From assembly GCA_021234155.1 (NCBI GenBank), contig JAJEKV010000002.1, forward strand, positions 27,397,299-27,461,298: 64,000 nucleotides of DNA. The letters are read 5' to 3'. The DNA is from Isoetes taiwanensis (Eukaryota; Streptophyta; Lycopodiopsida; Isoetales; Isoetaceae). Both the position numbers and the translations under genes were made by a program. The notes under the pieces were generated by a model. The model saw only the letters and a list, made by a program, of their open reading frames with translations, ran no database searches and was not told where the DNA came from. Of this stretch, positions 44,994 through 56,785 are shown piece by piece. The stretch's first letter is position 1. The number at the start of each line of letters is the position of its first letter.

Positions 44994-45191
44994 CTTGATA
45001 AGAGCACCTGAATCCAATATAAAGCGTCCTCCAAGCTCAATCGGTCTGATACCATCTGGATTGGTCTTGCCATGACCCTCAACATAAAGGGTTCCAGATT
45101 CTGGTTCCATGCCTCTGTCACGATGCACAGAAGGGGTCTCTCCCTTAGTTTTGGCCCAGTCCAGCCAGGTGGACCCATCCTTTTTTTTCAT
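44994..45191 (-). CDS. Unidentified exon-like open frame
   Basis: The minus strand reads KKDGSTWLDWAKTKGETPSV and then LYVEGHGKTNPDGIRPIELG up to a stop. The composition (Trp, Gly, Pro and charged residues in a non-repetitive order) looks like a real protein end rather than chance. I do not recognise the family, and no upstream exon was found. It may be a gene fragment. Confidence 0.35.
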
Positions 45192-45480
45192 AACATTTAA
45201 ATTAAAATGCTAGTTAACATATGGGACATTGGCCATTAAAAAAATGTGGATCTGCCAATCTCAATCTTTCTATAGTAATTTGGCCCAGTTTATGCTGCCG
45301 CAAATTGCAAAAGTAATGTATATTGTATATACAGAATATCGAAACAATATACAATATGGTATATTGTATATGGATTTTAATATCAAATCGAAACAATTTG
45401 GATACAGTTTGTTGTGCTTCCGAGGAGAAGAAGTAGGCACTTAGAGCAAGAGTGCATGCTGCATGTGGAAAATGTGCGAA

Positions 45481-46158
45481 ATTTTTAGCCAAGACTATGG
45501 AGAAGCATGTAACGTTGCATTTATCTTAAACCGTTTTCATGTCTTCTCCATTAGAGGTAATTTGAGATCTCATTTTGTCCCATTAAGGGATGCTTAAAAA
45601 GCCACATCAGCTTTTTAAACTGTCCAATAAGAGAAGAGCTCTAGTGTATTTTATTCCAGTATTATGTGGCAGCAGTAATTAATGCAATTCTAGCTAACTT
45701 TTGCAGTGTCATTTTTCTACTATAACTTTTGATCAAAAACTCCGATTCGAACACTATTTGTGGCAATGGATTCGTCTCCTCAAGATCTTTCTAATAACAA
45801 CCCATTGTTATATCTTTTGGGATGTAAATATATAAGAAAAGAGCAAAAAACTATATTTTTTAAGGTCAACACATATGGCTTGTATTGAAATACATCATAA
45901 CCATATATCACTTGAAAGATCTTTTCATTCTGCATCTAATGCAACAAACGCCGCAGCATTTTCATGAGTAGATCAAAAGTTATAGGGAAAAAACGACAGC
46001 AATGAAGTTGTTAATGCTGCATTAATTGTAGTTTGATGTAGAGTACTCATTCTATTGGAGGATTCTTATGGGGACAAAAGGAGATCTCAAATTACCTCTA
46101 ATGACTCAATTTTTAGCCAAGACTATGGAGAAGCATGTAACGTTGCATTTATCTTAAA
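45481..46158. repeat. 50-bp direct repeat around a MITE-like element
   Basis: The 50 bases starting ATTTTTAGCCAAGACTATGG at 45481-45530 recur unchanged at 46109-46158. The MITE-like element lies between, 18 bp from the left copy and 5 bp from the right copy. Confidence 0.85.
45549..46103. mobile_element. MITE-like element, 555 bp
   Basis: The ends are inverted repeats of about 33 bp: CATTAGAGGTAATTTGAGAT at the left and the same sequence reversed at the right, continuing through CTC.TTTTGTCCC. There is no coding capacity. A target duplication could not be fixed, so the superfamily is open. Confidence 0.75.
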
Positions 46159-46376
46159 CTGTAAAATTGTTGATGAGGATGCAATTGCATAGAGTAGTTA
46201 GGTGTTTTTGCATTGCTTTTGAGCTTTTTAAGAAAAAAATTGGAGGTTAGAGTTCTCCAACTTAGACACATTTAGTTCAATTTCGCGAGTCCATAGGTGA
46301 GATCCCTTGACTTGATACCAATAATTCTTAAACACGGAGTTGACTTTTCGCAAGGACAAAATCCTCTGAAAAAACC

Positions 46377-48959
46377 ATGCCCAGTCTCAAAACGGAGAAA
46401 GACATGGGGCTTTTGTCGAGCTTCAGCTATGGCGAAGAGACACCAATCCTCATTGTTCTTCTTGTTCCACTTTTGCTTGCAACACTGGCTGCTCTTGCCT
46501 TTGTTCTACCAAACAAAAAAAGAGCTCCACCTTCGCCTCCTGCTCTGCCCATCATTGGCGGTGCCTTTTTTGGCTCCCGAAATCGGGGTCTCGCGCGGAG
46601 CAAATTTGCTTAAGCGAATTTGGGAAATTCGCTTAAGCGAATTTCAAATTTGCGAAATTCGCTTAAGCGAATTTCAAAAAGGGGGAAAGTGAAATTCACT
46701 TAAGCGAATTTCGGATTCCGTCGCCGGAAAATGCAATCACTGACATGCCCTGGCCAGGTGATTTTTGAAAAAAAAAAGCGAAAGCGAATTTCGGCTGACA
46801 CCGCCTGTGCAATACCAACTTTACAAGCAATTTTGTGGCAGATCAGATGGAACCCAAATGTAGGGCCCAAGCTCGCCGTTGAAGAGATCTCCATCCTAGT
46901 GCTTTGCTTCTCCTTCTGGGGATTCTTCGCTGGATTTGGGAGAGGAAGATTGTATGAGGAATTGTCAAAAACTCTGCAGATTCCTCCTTAAACTAGGTAC
47001 TGCACAAATCAATTAACAAGAAGATTGAATCAAGAATCAATTGCGCTGCTTATTGGCTATCATAATTCAAAGAAAAAGAACTCAAACCTGTCAACAGGGG
47101 AAGCCGTTCTTGCCGGAATTGCTGAAGTCTAAAATCACACAATCATTCCGCATTCCATATCTGCAAGAAAAGAATCCAAGATCTTGAAAACTATTCTTGC
47201 TTCCGGCATAACTTACTTAGCTATGGCGATAAAAGGGTGGAAAATTTTAACCTAACCTGGATTTAGAGTAAGCATCTGGAAACAACTCTTCTGCTATTCC
47301 CTCTTCAAGAAGCTTCGTAAGCCGGCAGGTGGAATCGCACACGCGCAGGTGGAATCGCAGGTGGAATCGCACACGCGCAGAAGGCAAACTTTTTTCAGGC
47401 AAACTCTTTTCCGGCAAACTTTTTTTCAGGCACGAAATTCGCTTAAGCGAATTTCGGCCCCAAATTCGCTTAAGCGAATTTCGGGCGCCGATGACCCCGA
47501 ATTTGGGAGCCAAAAAAGACCCCGCATCATTGGCCATCTGCACTTGTTCAGCCGGCGCCTTCACCAGGATCTGTATGGAATTGCAAAAAAACATGCCCCC
47601 CTTATGCTCCTCAAATTTGGTTCCCATCCTACCGTCGTTGCTTCATCGCCCCTCATGGCCAAGGAGTTTCTCAAAGATCATGACCGCAACTTCTTGTCTC
47701 GACCCCCCCTCTTAGCACTCAAAATTTTGTTGTACAATCATATGGATCTTGCTGCAGCAGATTATGGTGATCACTGGAAGCACATCAGGAAGCTTTTCAC
47801 TCTCAATCTTGTCTCACCTAAAAGAGTTGAAGAAACCCAACATATCAGAGCTGAGGAGGTGATGTGTATGATCAGAATCATAAGAGAGGAAAGCAAGCAT
47901 GGCAAGGAAATCAATTTGACCAAATTGATTTCTGCAACGAATCTCAATATTATAACAAGAGTGGCAATGGGGAAGAGATTCTTTGGAGAGGCAACAGATG
48001 AAGCAGCTCATTTTTCTGAGCTCCTCCGTGAATTATTGTTCTTGCTTGGAGCTGTTAATATAGAAGACTTCTTTCCTCAACTATGGTGGCTAGATTTGCA
48101 GGGGCTTAAGGGTAAAATGACAAAGCTCCACACAAAATTAGACCAGTTTTTGCATAAGGTAATTATGAAGCATAAACAGAACAGAGAGAATAACAAGGGT
48201 GAGAGTTCTTGGCACTTTGTTGATGCACTGTTATCTGCATCTCAAGATGATGTTCTAGTGGACTATGATGTGGTTAAAGGTGTCATTCTGGTAAAATCTC
48301 AGAGCCCCTTTTTTTTTCTTCCTTTCTTCCAATCCTTTAACTTAAATTTCTTGAATTAGGATGCTCTTCTAGGAGGGAGCGATACATCTACAAACACTTC
48401 GCTATGGGCACTTTCTGAGCTTCTCCTGGCTTCAAGAATTCTAGAGAGAGCACAAGAGGAGCTAGATCAGGCAGTGGGTAAAAATGGTGTTTTGACGGAA
48501 TCATGTCTAGAAAATCTGAAATATTTGCGAGCAATTGTGAAAGAAACGTTGAGGATGCATCCAGTAGCACCACTGTTGGCTCCACACAGAGCCATAGATG
48601 ACTGCACTGTAGCAGGTTATGATATTAAAAAGGGAACAAGGTTATTTGTGAATGTATGGGCAATTGGGCGAGATCCTCAAGTGTGGGACAGACCACTTCA
48701 GTTCGATCCAGACAGGTTTATGCAGAGCAGCATAGGTGTCAGAGGACAAGATTTTGAGCTCATACCTTTTGGCTCAGGTCGAAGGTCTTGTCCAGCCATC
48801 ACCATGGGTCTGAGGATGGTAGAAACCACTCTTGCTCATCTTCTGCATGCATTTAACTGGAAGATGCCTGATAATAAGAAATTTGACATGGAAGAAGACT
48901 GTGGAATCTCCATTGGCAGAGCAAGTCCTCTGTATGCCGTTGCAAGTTCAAGATCTTAA
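46377..48959 (+). pseudogene. Cytochrome P450 (CYP71 clan), exon 1 broken by a 966-bp element
   Basis: P450s of this clan are ER-anchored mono-oxygenases of specialised metabolism. A start at 46377 or 46404 gives a hydrophobic anchor (ILIVLLVPLLLATLAALAFV) and the Pro hinge PPSPPALPIIG. The frame is interrupted at 46559 and resumes at 47534 with HLHLFSRRLHQDLYGIAKKH. Exon 1 ends 48290, a 69-bp GT-AG intron follows, and exon 2 is 48360-48959. Visible motifs: I-helix GGSDTSTN, K-helix ETLR, DPDRF in place of PERF, and the haem loop PFGSGRRSCPA with the Cys ligand (Ala replaces the usual Gly after Pro). Without the insertion the frame is open throughout (about 510 residues), so the gene was lost recently or only in this allele. 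Substrate unknown; the exact CYP family cannot be named from this alone. Confidence 0.92.
46559..47524. mobile_element. 966-bp MULE-like non-autonomous element in P450 exon 1
   Basis: The target duplication CATCATTGG (9 bp) lies at 46550-46558 and 47525-47533. Ends are inverted repeats matching at 28 of 32 positions (left begins CGGTGCCTTTTTTGGCTCCC, right reversed begins CGGGGTCTTTTTTGGCTCCC). A 9-bp duplication is typical of Mutator-like elements. There is no transposase gene. Six copies of the palindrome TTCGCTTAAGCGAA, some with one or two changes, lie just inside the ends (four at 46600-46715, two at 47433-47485). Confidence 0.9.
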
Positions 48960-50953
48960 GGGCATTCTGGAGTTTTTGCCCTATTTGCCCTATTTTCAAC
49001 CATGACACTATAAAAGTAATTCGAGTATACATCTATAATGTCACGAAACATGGTATCATTTGCCATGGACACACACCTCTACGACGTTAGAAGCCCGTAT
49101 ACACACACATCCCTACATATACTCAACATCACATGATCTCCAACATGATGCTTACATGTAGCAGTAGCAACAACAACACCACGTTCCATCACACTTCAAT
49201 TACCATCATGTGAGTACTCATTACATCTACCACTTCTTACGATTGCATGTCATTTATATGAAACTTACAGTTGTACAATCACTTTGAAATATGACATTTA
49301 TAACACAGTACCACTACTACCATCTCACAATTACACGAGTAATTTTTGCATCATATAAGGTCAATTTTTTATTCATTTCACTTACAAATTGTGTGATTAT
49401 ACCCACACTTGGTTGGTGAGCTACCTCAGACCACACCAACCCATCCTGGGAAGGCCCAAACACACCAACCACCGGTTGACCCCATGCAGGCAGAGCCCTC
49501 TGGGGAAGACCATGAAGCGGGGCCACCAAGGAAGAGGCCTCGGGCAGAGGGAGAGACGTCTTCCATGAAGAGGGAGGCCCGAGCCAAGGCCCAGTCGACC
49601 CGACAGGCGGGCCATACAGGCAATCCGCCAGTCGAACCTTGGAGCCGCATCCAGGCGAGGGTTGAGGCCAACAGTGCATGCCTTGCAGGCCTCCCGACAG
49701 AGGTGGAGAACATAACATCTCGGATGTTGCGTGAGGCGCTTGGTGCCGTAAAAACGACAAATCACGTAATTGGAGGATCGCGTTTATTTTAGGGCAGATG
49801 ATAGCATCCACTTGCCGCACTTGACAGACAAAGAATACCAGCAGGAGCTTGCAGATATGAGGGGCGCGTAGACACCGTGGTTGGCAGCCATGGAAGCCGG
49901 ACGCAGATGTGAACCGGGTAGAGCAGAGACACTGTAACCCCGCTCTGATCCAGGCCGAGGTTGAGGAGGCTAAGGCCACGCGACGAGGAGCACAGGCCAC
50001 CCCTCCTCGCCGAGGTTGCGAGGCCGCCACCGTGAGACAAGGATTTCGTGCTGCTCGAAGCTAGCCGTGCGTAACCGAGCGCCTTTCTGAGTAAGGATTT
50101 AGCACGAGATCGGGAGCTACAGAGCTTCGGGCGCCGCTGCCCAAAGAAGGCAAGGGCCTCCATGCCGAGGCACATGAGCAACTCCGCCATTGCACGCTGG
50201 AGATGGCAAGACATGACAACGCCCCGCAAGAGCTGAGCTCCGCATCTCGGAGAACAAAACCACAAAGAAAGAACATACCAACCCCCAACCCACCAACCTA
50301 CGGGGCGTCAACTGCGGAACACATGCTGCGGACACATGAGATCACGCCGGGCCGCCACCACCCGGCCCCGGCCACGCGGCCTATGCCTCACCCACCTCAA
50401 CCAACACACAGTGCGGCCCCCGTAAACTCCGAATGCAGAGACGCAGGAGCCGCCGCAATGTGGTAGTCGCGAGGCACGGACGGAGGAGTCGGAGAACATC
50501 TCACTTCCCGACTCGCACCACGAGATCTTGGACGGATGATGTTCCCAAAGACCTGTGACCATTGGAAAGGCGGTCGTCATGGAATTCAAGACTCGATCGC
50601 CCCGGGTGGTCATCTTCCGCGATTGAGAGCGTGCGGAGCGGGTGGCCATCCCGCGTCGGGGCGAAAGTTGAAGGGGACGGCTCTGTACGTTGATCGGGAC
50701 TTGACCCCAGCACAGCAAGAGACCCGAAGGCGTGAGCTGGCCAAAGTCAGGGACTGCCGCAGACATGGAGGGGCAGCGGGGCTGGTCCGGGGAAGGATCG
50801 CGGGAATTGAGCAGCCAAACAGGGGATCACGGGCACTCCGCCCCTCGAAGTCCCCTCCGGGGGCCGGCCGCAGGCATCCACATCTTCCACTCCCCACAGG
50901 ACCACCACTACCATCGGACCTGAAGTGGCGATGCATGCCACTAAATAGGGATC

Positions 50954-52182
50954 GTGCCTCGGCGTGGTATCCCGGAATTGCCGTGGTTTTTCCATGGCGT
51001 ATGGGGACAGTCTCAATTCCGCCGCCATGGACATGGACCTTATCTTCCTCATGGAAACATGGGAACATGTTTGGTCACAAAGCTACCTGATTTGCCCGGA
51101 TACCAAAGCTACTCCGTCTTCAATGAGTGCACCGGAAACGAGGACACGGAGGAATGCGTGTTACTACCGGGCGGCCTTGGCCCAATCGGTCTCCCCTGTT
51201 GCAAGGCGCAGGCAGGCTGCTTGATACACGTGGGCAGTGCGTAAACGGCGATGGCAGCCCTCTCTTTGTGGCGGCTTGCTACTTCCCACATCTTTGAGAG
51301 CAACTTTTACCACACGCGCGGATGTGGGCCAGGCAGGAGCCCTATGTCGATCTATATGATGACATCTGGCCGTCTGAACAATTGGGCAAGGTCATGTTGC
51401 TTGGAGACTTCAATGCGCCGCGACAGGGGAAAGAGCGGATCCCAAAATTCGCACCTCTAGGCGAGGATGTGTTGCAAATGGACCCCGCAGATGGTTTGGC
51501 CAAGGCGTCGGATGACAGCCGGGTTACACCTGTATGGCCGGCAAATGCTGTTGTTTGGGCGAAGATCTTTGACCCGGTCATTTGCAATGGGTCAGCACGA
51601 TGGTCGTCCTCCAGCCGCTTCACTTGTAGACAGGAGAACCAGGGGGGCGGCACCAGTGTGGTGGATTACGTGCTAGCAGACGAGCAATGCCTACACTTGA
51701 TCACTCGTTTCAGTATCGGGACAGGTGGCCGGGACGAGGAAGTAGACTCCGACCATCAGCCCCTGTTCTTGCAGATAGATTGGCAGGCCAACCGAGCACC
51801 CATTGCCCCAATACCCCATGTACCACGGTTACGTCTGGACTATGATCGTGCGGCGGTCTATGCGAGGATGCTTGAGCATGAGCTGCCGGGAGTGCTGCAA
51901 CTCCCCACACTTCAACAGCAGACGGCCCAGCTGAACCAGCTCCTTCTGAGGGTAGGGGACAGATGCTTTGGGAGAGGCCGCTCTCGACGATCCACAGGGG
52001 CTGCAATCACCTTCCCTCGCAATCACTGGTTCGATGACGAATGTCGGGAGCTGAAACGATGGCTCCGCCAAGTGCTGGACCCCACCATTCGCCCGCAGGC
52101 CGTCCGTCAATACCGCTCCTTCCTCAAGACCAAGAAAGCCAGGTACCTTGCAGAGCACCAAAGAAGATGTTTGGTCTTCTAG
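50954..52182 (+). pseudogene. LINE ORF2: endonuclease domain and linker
   Basis: An early piece reads NCRGFSMAYGDSLNS and DLIFLMETWE, the N-terminal APE motifs, followed by LPGYQSYSVFNE in another frame. A long open stretch at 51322-52182 has VMLLGDFNAP (the GDFN motif), GTSVVDYVLAD and SDHQPLFLQIDW, the catalytic Asp/His region. Such endonucleases nick the target to prime reverse transcription. At least one frameshift near 51100-51300 separates the parts. Confidence 0.82.
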
Positions 52183-53290
52183 ACCGCCACCCTAGGGCCT
52201 TACGGAGAAAGGTCTTGAGTAAGCCCCCGCATTACCCGGAAATATTACCCCGGAACAATGGGTGAGATACTTGCGGCCCTTTGTATGACCCAATGGGAAG
52301 CCGGGCACCAAGTACCTCCATGAGGCAGGGCCTAGCACCGGGTCATTCTTGAAGGGGATGTCATAATGGGCCCGCAACGCCTCGCTAATCCGGGGAAGGC
52401 GGCAGATTTGGATGGTATGCGGCGAGCTTCTCAAGTGGGCGGGCCCCCAATGGTGCTTTGGTTCTCACAAAGACTCTTCAACGGGGCATTGCAAGAAGGC
52501 TTCCCCGCATTGGACTACTAGTAGAGTTGTGCCCATATACAAAGCGGGGGACCCCCACGGCCAACCAACTATCGTACCATTATGGTCGGATTAAATCTTT
52601 GCCAAGTTGCTTGCGGGATTCTTGGCGTGGCGATTGACACTTTGGGCGTGAGGATGGAGAAGTCTTGGGCTCTCACGCAGCGGGGCTTCCGCCCGGCATT
52701 CTACTATTGACCATATCTTCACTCTGCGAACACTCATAGAGGATAGCGGAATCGGCCTTGAGAATCAAATGCTTGTTGCTTTGTGGATTTCGCAAAGGCT
52801 TTTGACACGATTACCTCGGGATAAGTTGTGGGATAGATTGAGACGACTAGGGACCCCGTTGACTTGCGCGAATGCTATATCTGAACTATCTGAAGCTTGC
52901 TCCGGTCGTCTCACACCGTCCGGGGAGCCCGTTGTTAGTAGCATTGGGGTGCCGGGGCTGCCCTCTATCCCCAACGAGCTCTTCGCTTGTACATTGACCA
53001 GCTAGAAGAATGGCTAGCCGAGCACCTGGGAGGCGCGAGTTGATGCACCACATAATCCGGCAACTCATATATGCTGATGATGTTGACCTGCTCGCATATA
53101 CCCCAGAGGACATGCAACGCCACCTGGATGCTTTGGACACTTTCTGCCAATTTACTGACATGAGAGTTAACTTGGCCAAGACAAGGGTGCTGCTGGTCCC
53201 ATCATCCGGCACCACCCACGCCTTCCCTCATTCACTTACCAAAAGGCAGGTAGTGGAGGTGGCTCAGATCTTATAAGTATTTGGGCATTG
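52183..53290 (+). pseudogene. LINE ORF2: reverse transcriptase domain, frameshifted
   Basis: Pieces in several frames give TTSRVVPIYKAGDP (near 52520), PTNYRTIMVG, RGFRPAF (near 52690), a worn FAKAFDT region near 52795, and the catalytic YADDVDLLAYTPEDM at 53069-53113 followed by VNLAKTRVLLVPS. These are RT motifs of LINEs in the right order. The active-site ADD is intact, but the frame is broken at least five times. Confidence 0.8.
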
Positions 53291-53814
53291 AGTTTTCTAC
53301 TACCACACACCGGGATGCATCCATCGTTTCTGGGTCACCGCAGTCGGAAAGCCCCAGATGCAATGCAAAACAATAATCACAAGGCGTAGTATGCATGGGG
53401 TCACCGTGCACACTTGTTCGTGGCCTTGGTTGAACCGGTCCTCCTCTATGGGGCGCGTAAGTGTGGGGGCCGGTGATATCCCTCACCACTTGGAACGATC
53501 TAGAGCAGTACAGAAGGCCTTCTTGGCCCTGCACTCGAGTGAAATCCACGGTCCCCCATATCGGATCTTGCTCCAGAGACGCGGCTTCCTTCCATTCTGA
53601 GGGGGCGCTACTGAACGTCACATTATTTACTTCCGGAAGGTGGTGGCTATGGATGAAGCCCGGCTGCCCAACCTTTCTTTGGCAAGGGCGATGGGCCCGG
53701 CGACTCAAAGCCCGGGCTGGAAAGACAAGCAAGCCCGGTGGTTCTCGCTATGGAATGTGCAGCACACGATGTGTGGACCCGGTGCATACCGGCGAAGGAA
53801 CGCTGCCTTGAAGC

Positions 53815-54255
53815 GTGACTTGGATGCTTGCTTCATGGCCAAGCTTTGGGATGCAGAGGCCCCGGCCACATGTCAAGGTGACAAATTATCGTCAAGACAA
53901 ATTATCGAGGGACCCACACCACTACGCAACCCATCTACCCATGAAAAAGCGCAGGGTGATTGCTTCCATTCGCACAGGTGCACACCACCTCCGCATTGAG
54001 ACAGGGAGATGGATTCGGGAGCCGCGTGAGGACAGAGTCTGTCAATGCTGTCAACAGGGCGCCATTGAGGATGAAAGTCACGCCCTCCAGGCCTGTCCGG
54101 CGTACGAGCATATCCGGGCTCGGTATGCTCGGTTAGTTGTGCCCCATCAGGCCTTGCATGAGCTACTGAGCACGGCCTCTGTAGGCTTGTTGGGATCGTA
54201 CCTCCAGGAGGTAATGGATACGCAGACTCAGTTATGCCCCCCTGTCCGACATTAA
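53815..54255 (+). pseudogene. LINE ORF2: C-terminal part with Cys/His motif
   Basis: Open to the stop at 54253-54255. It contains RVCQCCQQGAIEDESHALQA followed by CPAYEHIRARYARL, a CxxC..H....C zinc-binding motif common at the end of LINE polymerases. It is followed by the 3' UTR with a strong GC hairpin (CCCCCGAAAACCCTTCGGGG near 54328). Confidence 0.75.
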
Positions 54256-54440
54256 CCTCAGCTGTACTTGTGATTATGTATATAACTGTGCAGTATGTCA
54301 GCATCCTTATTGCTACTAAGGTTTTTCCCCCGAAAACCCTTCGGGGCGGGGGTTTTTTAATCCTGGTAGTAATACGCCTGCTGCTCTCTCTTTGTACTTG
54401 GGTCCCATAGGCCAGTTGGTCTCCGTGGACGATAAAATCA

Positions 54441-54464
54441 TATTCTATTCTATTCTATTCTATT
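54441..54464 (+). repeat. LINE 3' tail, (TATTC)n
   Basis: Four TATTC units run into TATTAAGTC of the target. The empty site in R1 copy 1 already reads CTATTAAG, so the tail unit resembles the target at the insertion point. Confidence 0.85.
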
Positions 54465-55225
54465 AAGTCTGCATACTCTGTTAAATCTACCTATTCTATT
54501 CTCTTCTATCTAGGCTTGCCATTACATCATTCGCCTATTCATATGCCCACCACGATTAATGCCCGGCATCGTCGGGCACACGTTTGTAGTATTGATTGTA
54601 TTGTTAGTTGCAACAGCCCCAACTATAACATTTTACATAAGGCATCTCTTCTGCAGCTTTATGATAAATTAATAGAGGAAAGTATTAACACCTTACTAGG
54701 TCCAATGTCCTTATCACTCTTTTAATTGAATGCCCTATGCTCAAGATATATCTCTAGATAATGGATTTTCCATGGAAAGCTATCCATTTCCTGCATCCAT
54801 AACCGAGCACATTTGATGGAACTCAATTGAACTTGTCCCAAGTCTGTAAACTCTCCCGAGAAGCCTGCAATCCAGATAGCTACCATCTAAACTGGAGTTA
54901 GAGTTATGTAAACATGAGTCCAACCAAAGGGACATAAAACAATTCTTACATGGTGCAACTTAGCAGCCAATTGAGAACGTAAATATAATTCTTGTCACAA
55001 AGGAACAGATAGAATATGTAGAAAAATATAGAATACATAGAAAAAGCCTGCTCTTGCTCCAAGTCCAGTGCCTCTGAAATGCAGATCTTAATCACATTGA
55101 TGCAAAAGATGCGTCAACCATACAAAGACAGAATTTAATGTGATATGATATATAAGAAGTCATCACATATTGGAATGGGATGCTGGTGAGGCGCAAAGAA
55201 ACAACAAACTGTGGTAATGGCGATG

Positions 55226-56785
55226 TTATGCCTAAATATTTTACAGACTATTGTTTCGAAAATTTTGCATGCATGCTAATGTTTGGCATAATAGAAATGT
55301 TCTATGGTGTATAGGCCATAGTTATTCTGGTCGCATGTTGTTCTCTGGTCTAGGGTATAGTGCACCCAGTAGATCCTAGACTAGGGGCGCAACTGCTTCT
55401 GGATGATAGATTTAGTTGCGCGATTGCCCTAAGTACATTATGGATATAATGTAAGGGAGGGGCAATGGTTGAATGGGTTAGGCAACCCATGAAACAAAAG
55501 CTAAGGTGAAATACCTTTAATGGTTTATAAAACCATGGGTAGCAAATGTGACAATGGTTTTAAATGGCCATTGTTTAAAAGGTATATTAATGTATTAAAG
55601 ACCATTGAATATTAAAATACTAAATGGTGAGCACCCCTAAATCGGGGATGCCACCCTGTTGCTGTAATAGCAGCGTGAGCTGCGGGAGAGGAATCGGCCA
55701 CTGCCGATTTAACTCTGGACCTGAGGTGCCGGCTGGTTGGTCGCCACGTGGATTGCCACATTGGATTGACAGCTGCATCAGAAATAGGGCGGCCGGATTG
55801 TGTTCCAGAGGTTACAGTGGCAAGAGAAAAGGCCGGATTGCTCAAAAACTACTTCTAACACAAGGACTGGTTTGGGGTGGATAACCTCGGTAACCGAAAG
55901 GATCAATTGTAAGTTTCAAATCTCCTTGTTCATATAAGTAGTGCTTGATAAATTCTCCTTCTGGAGAAGGGCAGGCTTGCACAACGGTACTCTAGCTTGA
56001 CCCTTTACCTCCTTCATCTACCTACTGAGCCTAGCATAACCCTGGGGATACCACTTAGTGTATAAGAGATACGCCATGTGCGAGGAAGGGGTCATAAAAA
56101 ACCCCTTCGTATACGCTTTTTTTAAGGTCTAAAAAACCCCTTTCCGTATGAGTGGGAATTAGAACCAAACGTAGTGTCAGACATAGGGTTAGATATAGAG
56201 TCAATTGTAGCATCAGACATAGAGTCGTTATTAGAGTCAGAATTAGAATCAAAAGTAGTGTCAGACATAGAGTCACTGTAGAGTCAGAATAAAGGTCAAC
56301 ATTAAAGTTAGGCATAGAGTCAAGTCCAACACACTGACCCCAATTTTTGGTCCACAGTTGTTTTTTTGTTGTACGGAAGTGTTGTTTTATGCCAAAAACA
56401 ACACCAAAATGGCCCCAAAAGTCCACGTGGCCCGTTTATCCGGATTTGCACAAAGAGACAGTGGTTTTTTGGCAAAAAATTCCACGGTGGTTTTTCTGGC
56501 ACTTTTTTGTTTTTTTGTCAACGTGTCCTTTTTTTCAGTGTTGTTTTTACCGAACTTTTTCGACGTGTGATTTTTTTCTTGACTGTTGTTTTTTTTAGGA
56601 GCCACGTGTTGTTCTTCCTTAAAATAAGACACGTAGATTTAAATATTGCTATACGTGAAAGACTAACTTACAACAATGGTTTTTAAAAAACCCACATGTT
56701 ATTTACAAAAGAACGACACGTGTTATTGAAATCTATCTATTGTTTTTAGTGCTATTAAGTATTGTTTTTGTAAAATAAGGACATG
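55226..56785. other. Intergenic DNA with low-complexity stretches
   Basis: No gene is recognised. 56155-56330 is built of imperfect GAGTCAGA/TAGAGTCA units. 56340-56620 is T/G-rich with repeated GTTGTTTTTT words. A GC-richer patch at 55620-55880 is open on both strands without motifs. Confidence 0.45.

Larger units (their letters stand above)
49401..54460 (+). mobile_element. Non-LTR retrotransposon (LINE) with APE-type endonuclease, ~5.06 kb
   Basis: Its limits come from R1 copy 1, which reads continuously from GTGATTAT to CTATTAAG at the corresponding place. The GC content is clearly higher than in the flanks. Order: a 5' part with a Pro/Arg-rich gag-like region (49.4-50.9 kb), endonuclease (50.95-51.8 kb), reverse transcriptase (52.2-53.3 kb), Cys/His motif (about 54.0 kb), and a 3' UTR ending in four TATTC units. 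It is full-length or nearly so but has many frameshifts. There is no LTR. No long target duplication is seen; the tail merges with the target's own CTATT. Confidence 0.88.
49005..55225 (-). repeat. Repeat R1, copy 2 (inverted, split by a LINE)
   Basis: Reverse complement of copy 1 (1179-1393 plus 10793-11770). It begins 45 bp after the P450 stop codon. The LINE separates its two parts at 49400/54461. It is uninterrupted at the point where copy 1 carries E1. Confidence 0.85.

Noticed and set aside
46559-47524. Reading the P450 interruption as an intron
   Set aside because: A 9-bp direct repeat and matching inverted ends define a transposon. A GT near the left edge and AG sites at the right do not restore the P450 frame cleanly.
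49317-50335. Several long minus-strand frames in the 5' part of the LINE
   Set aside because: GC-rich sequence gives long chance frames; the endonuclease, RT and tail order fixes the plus strand as coding.
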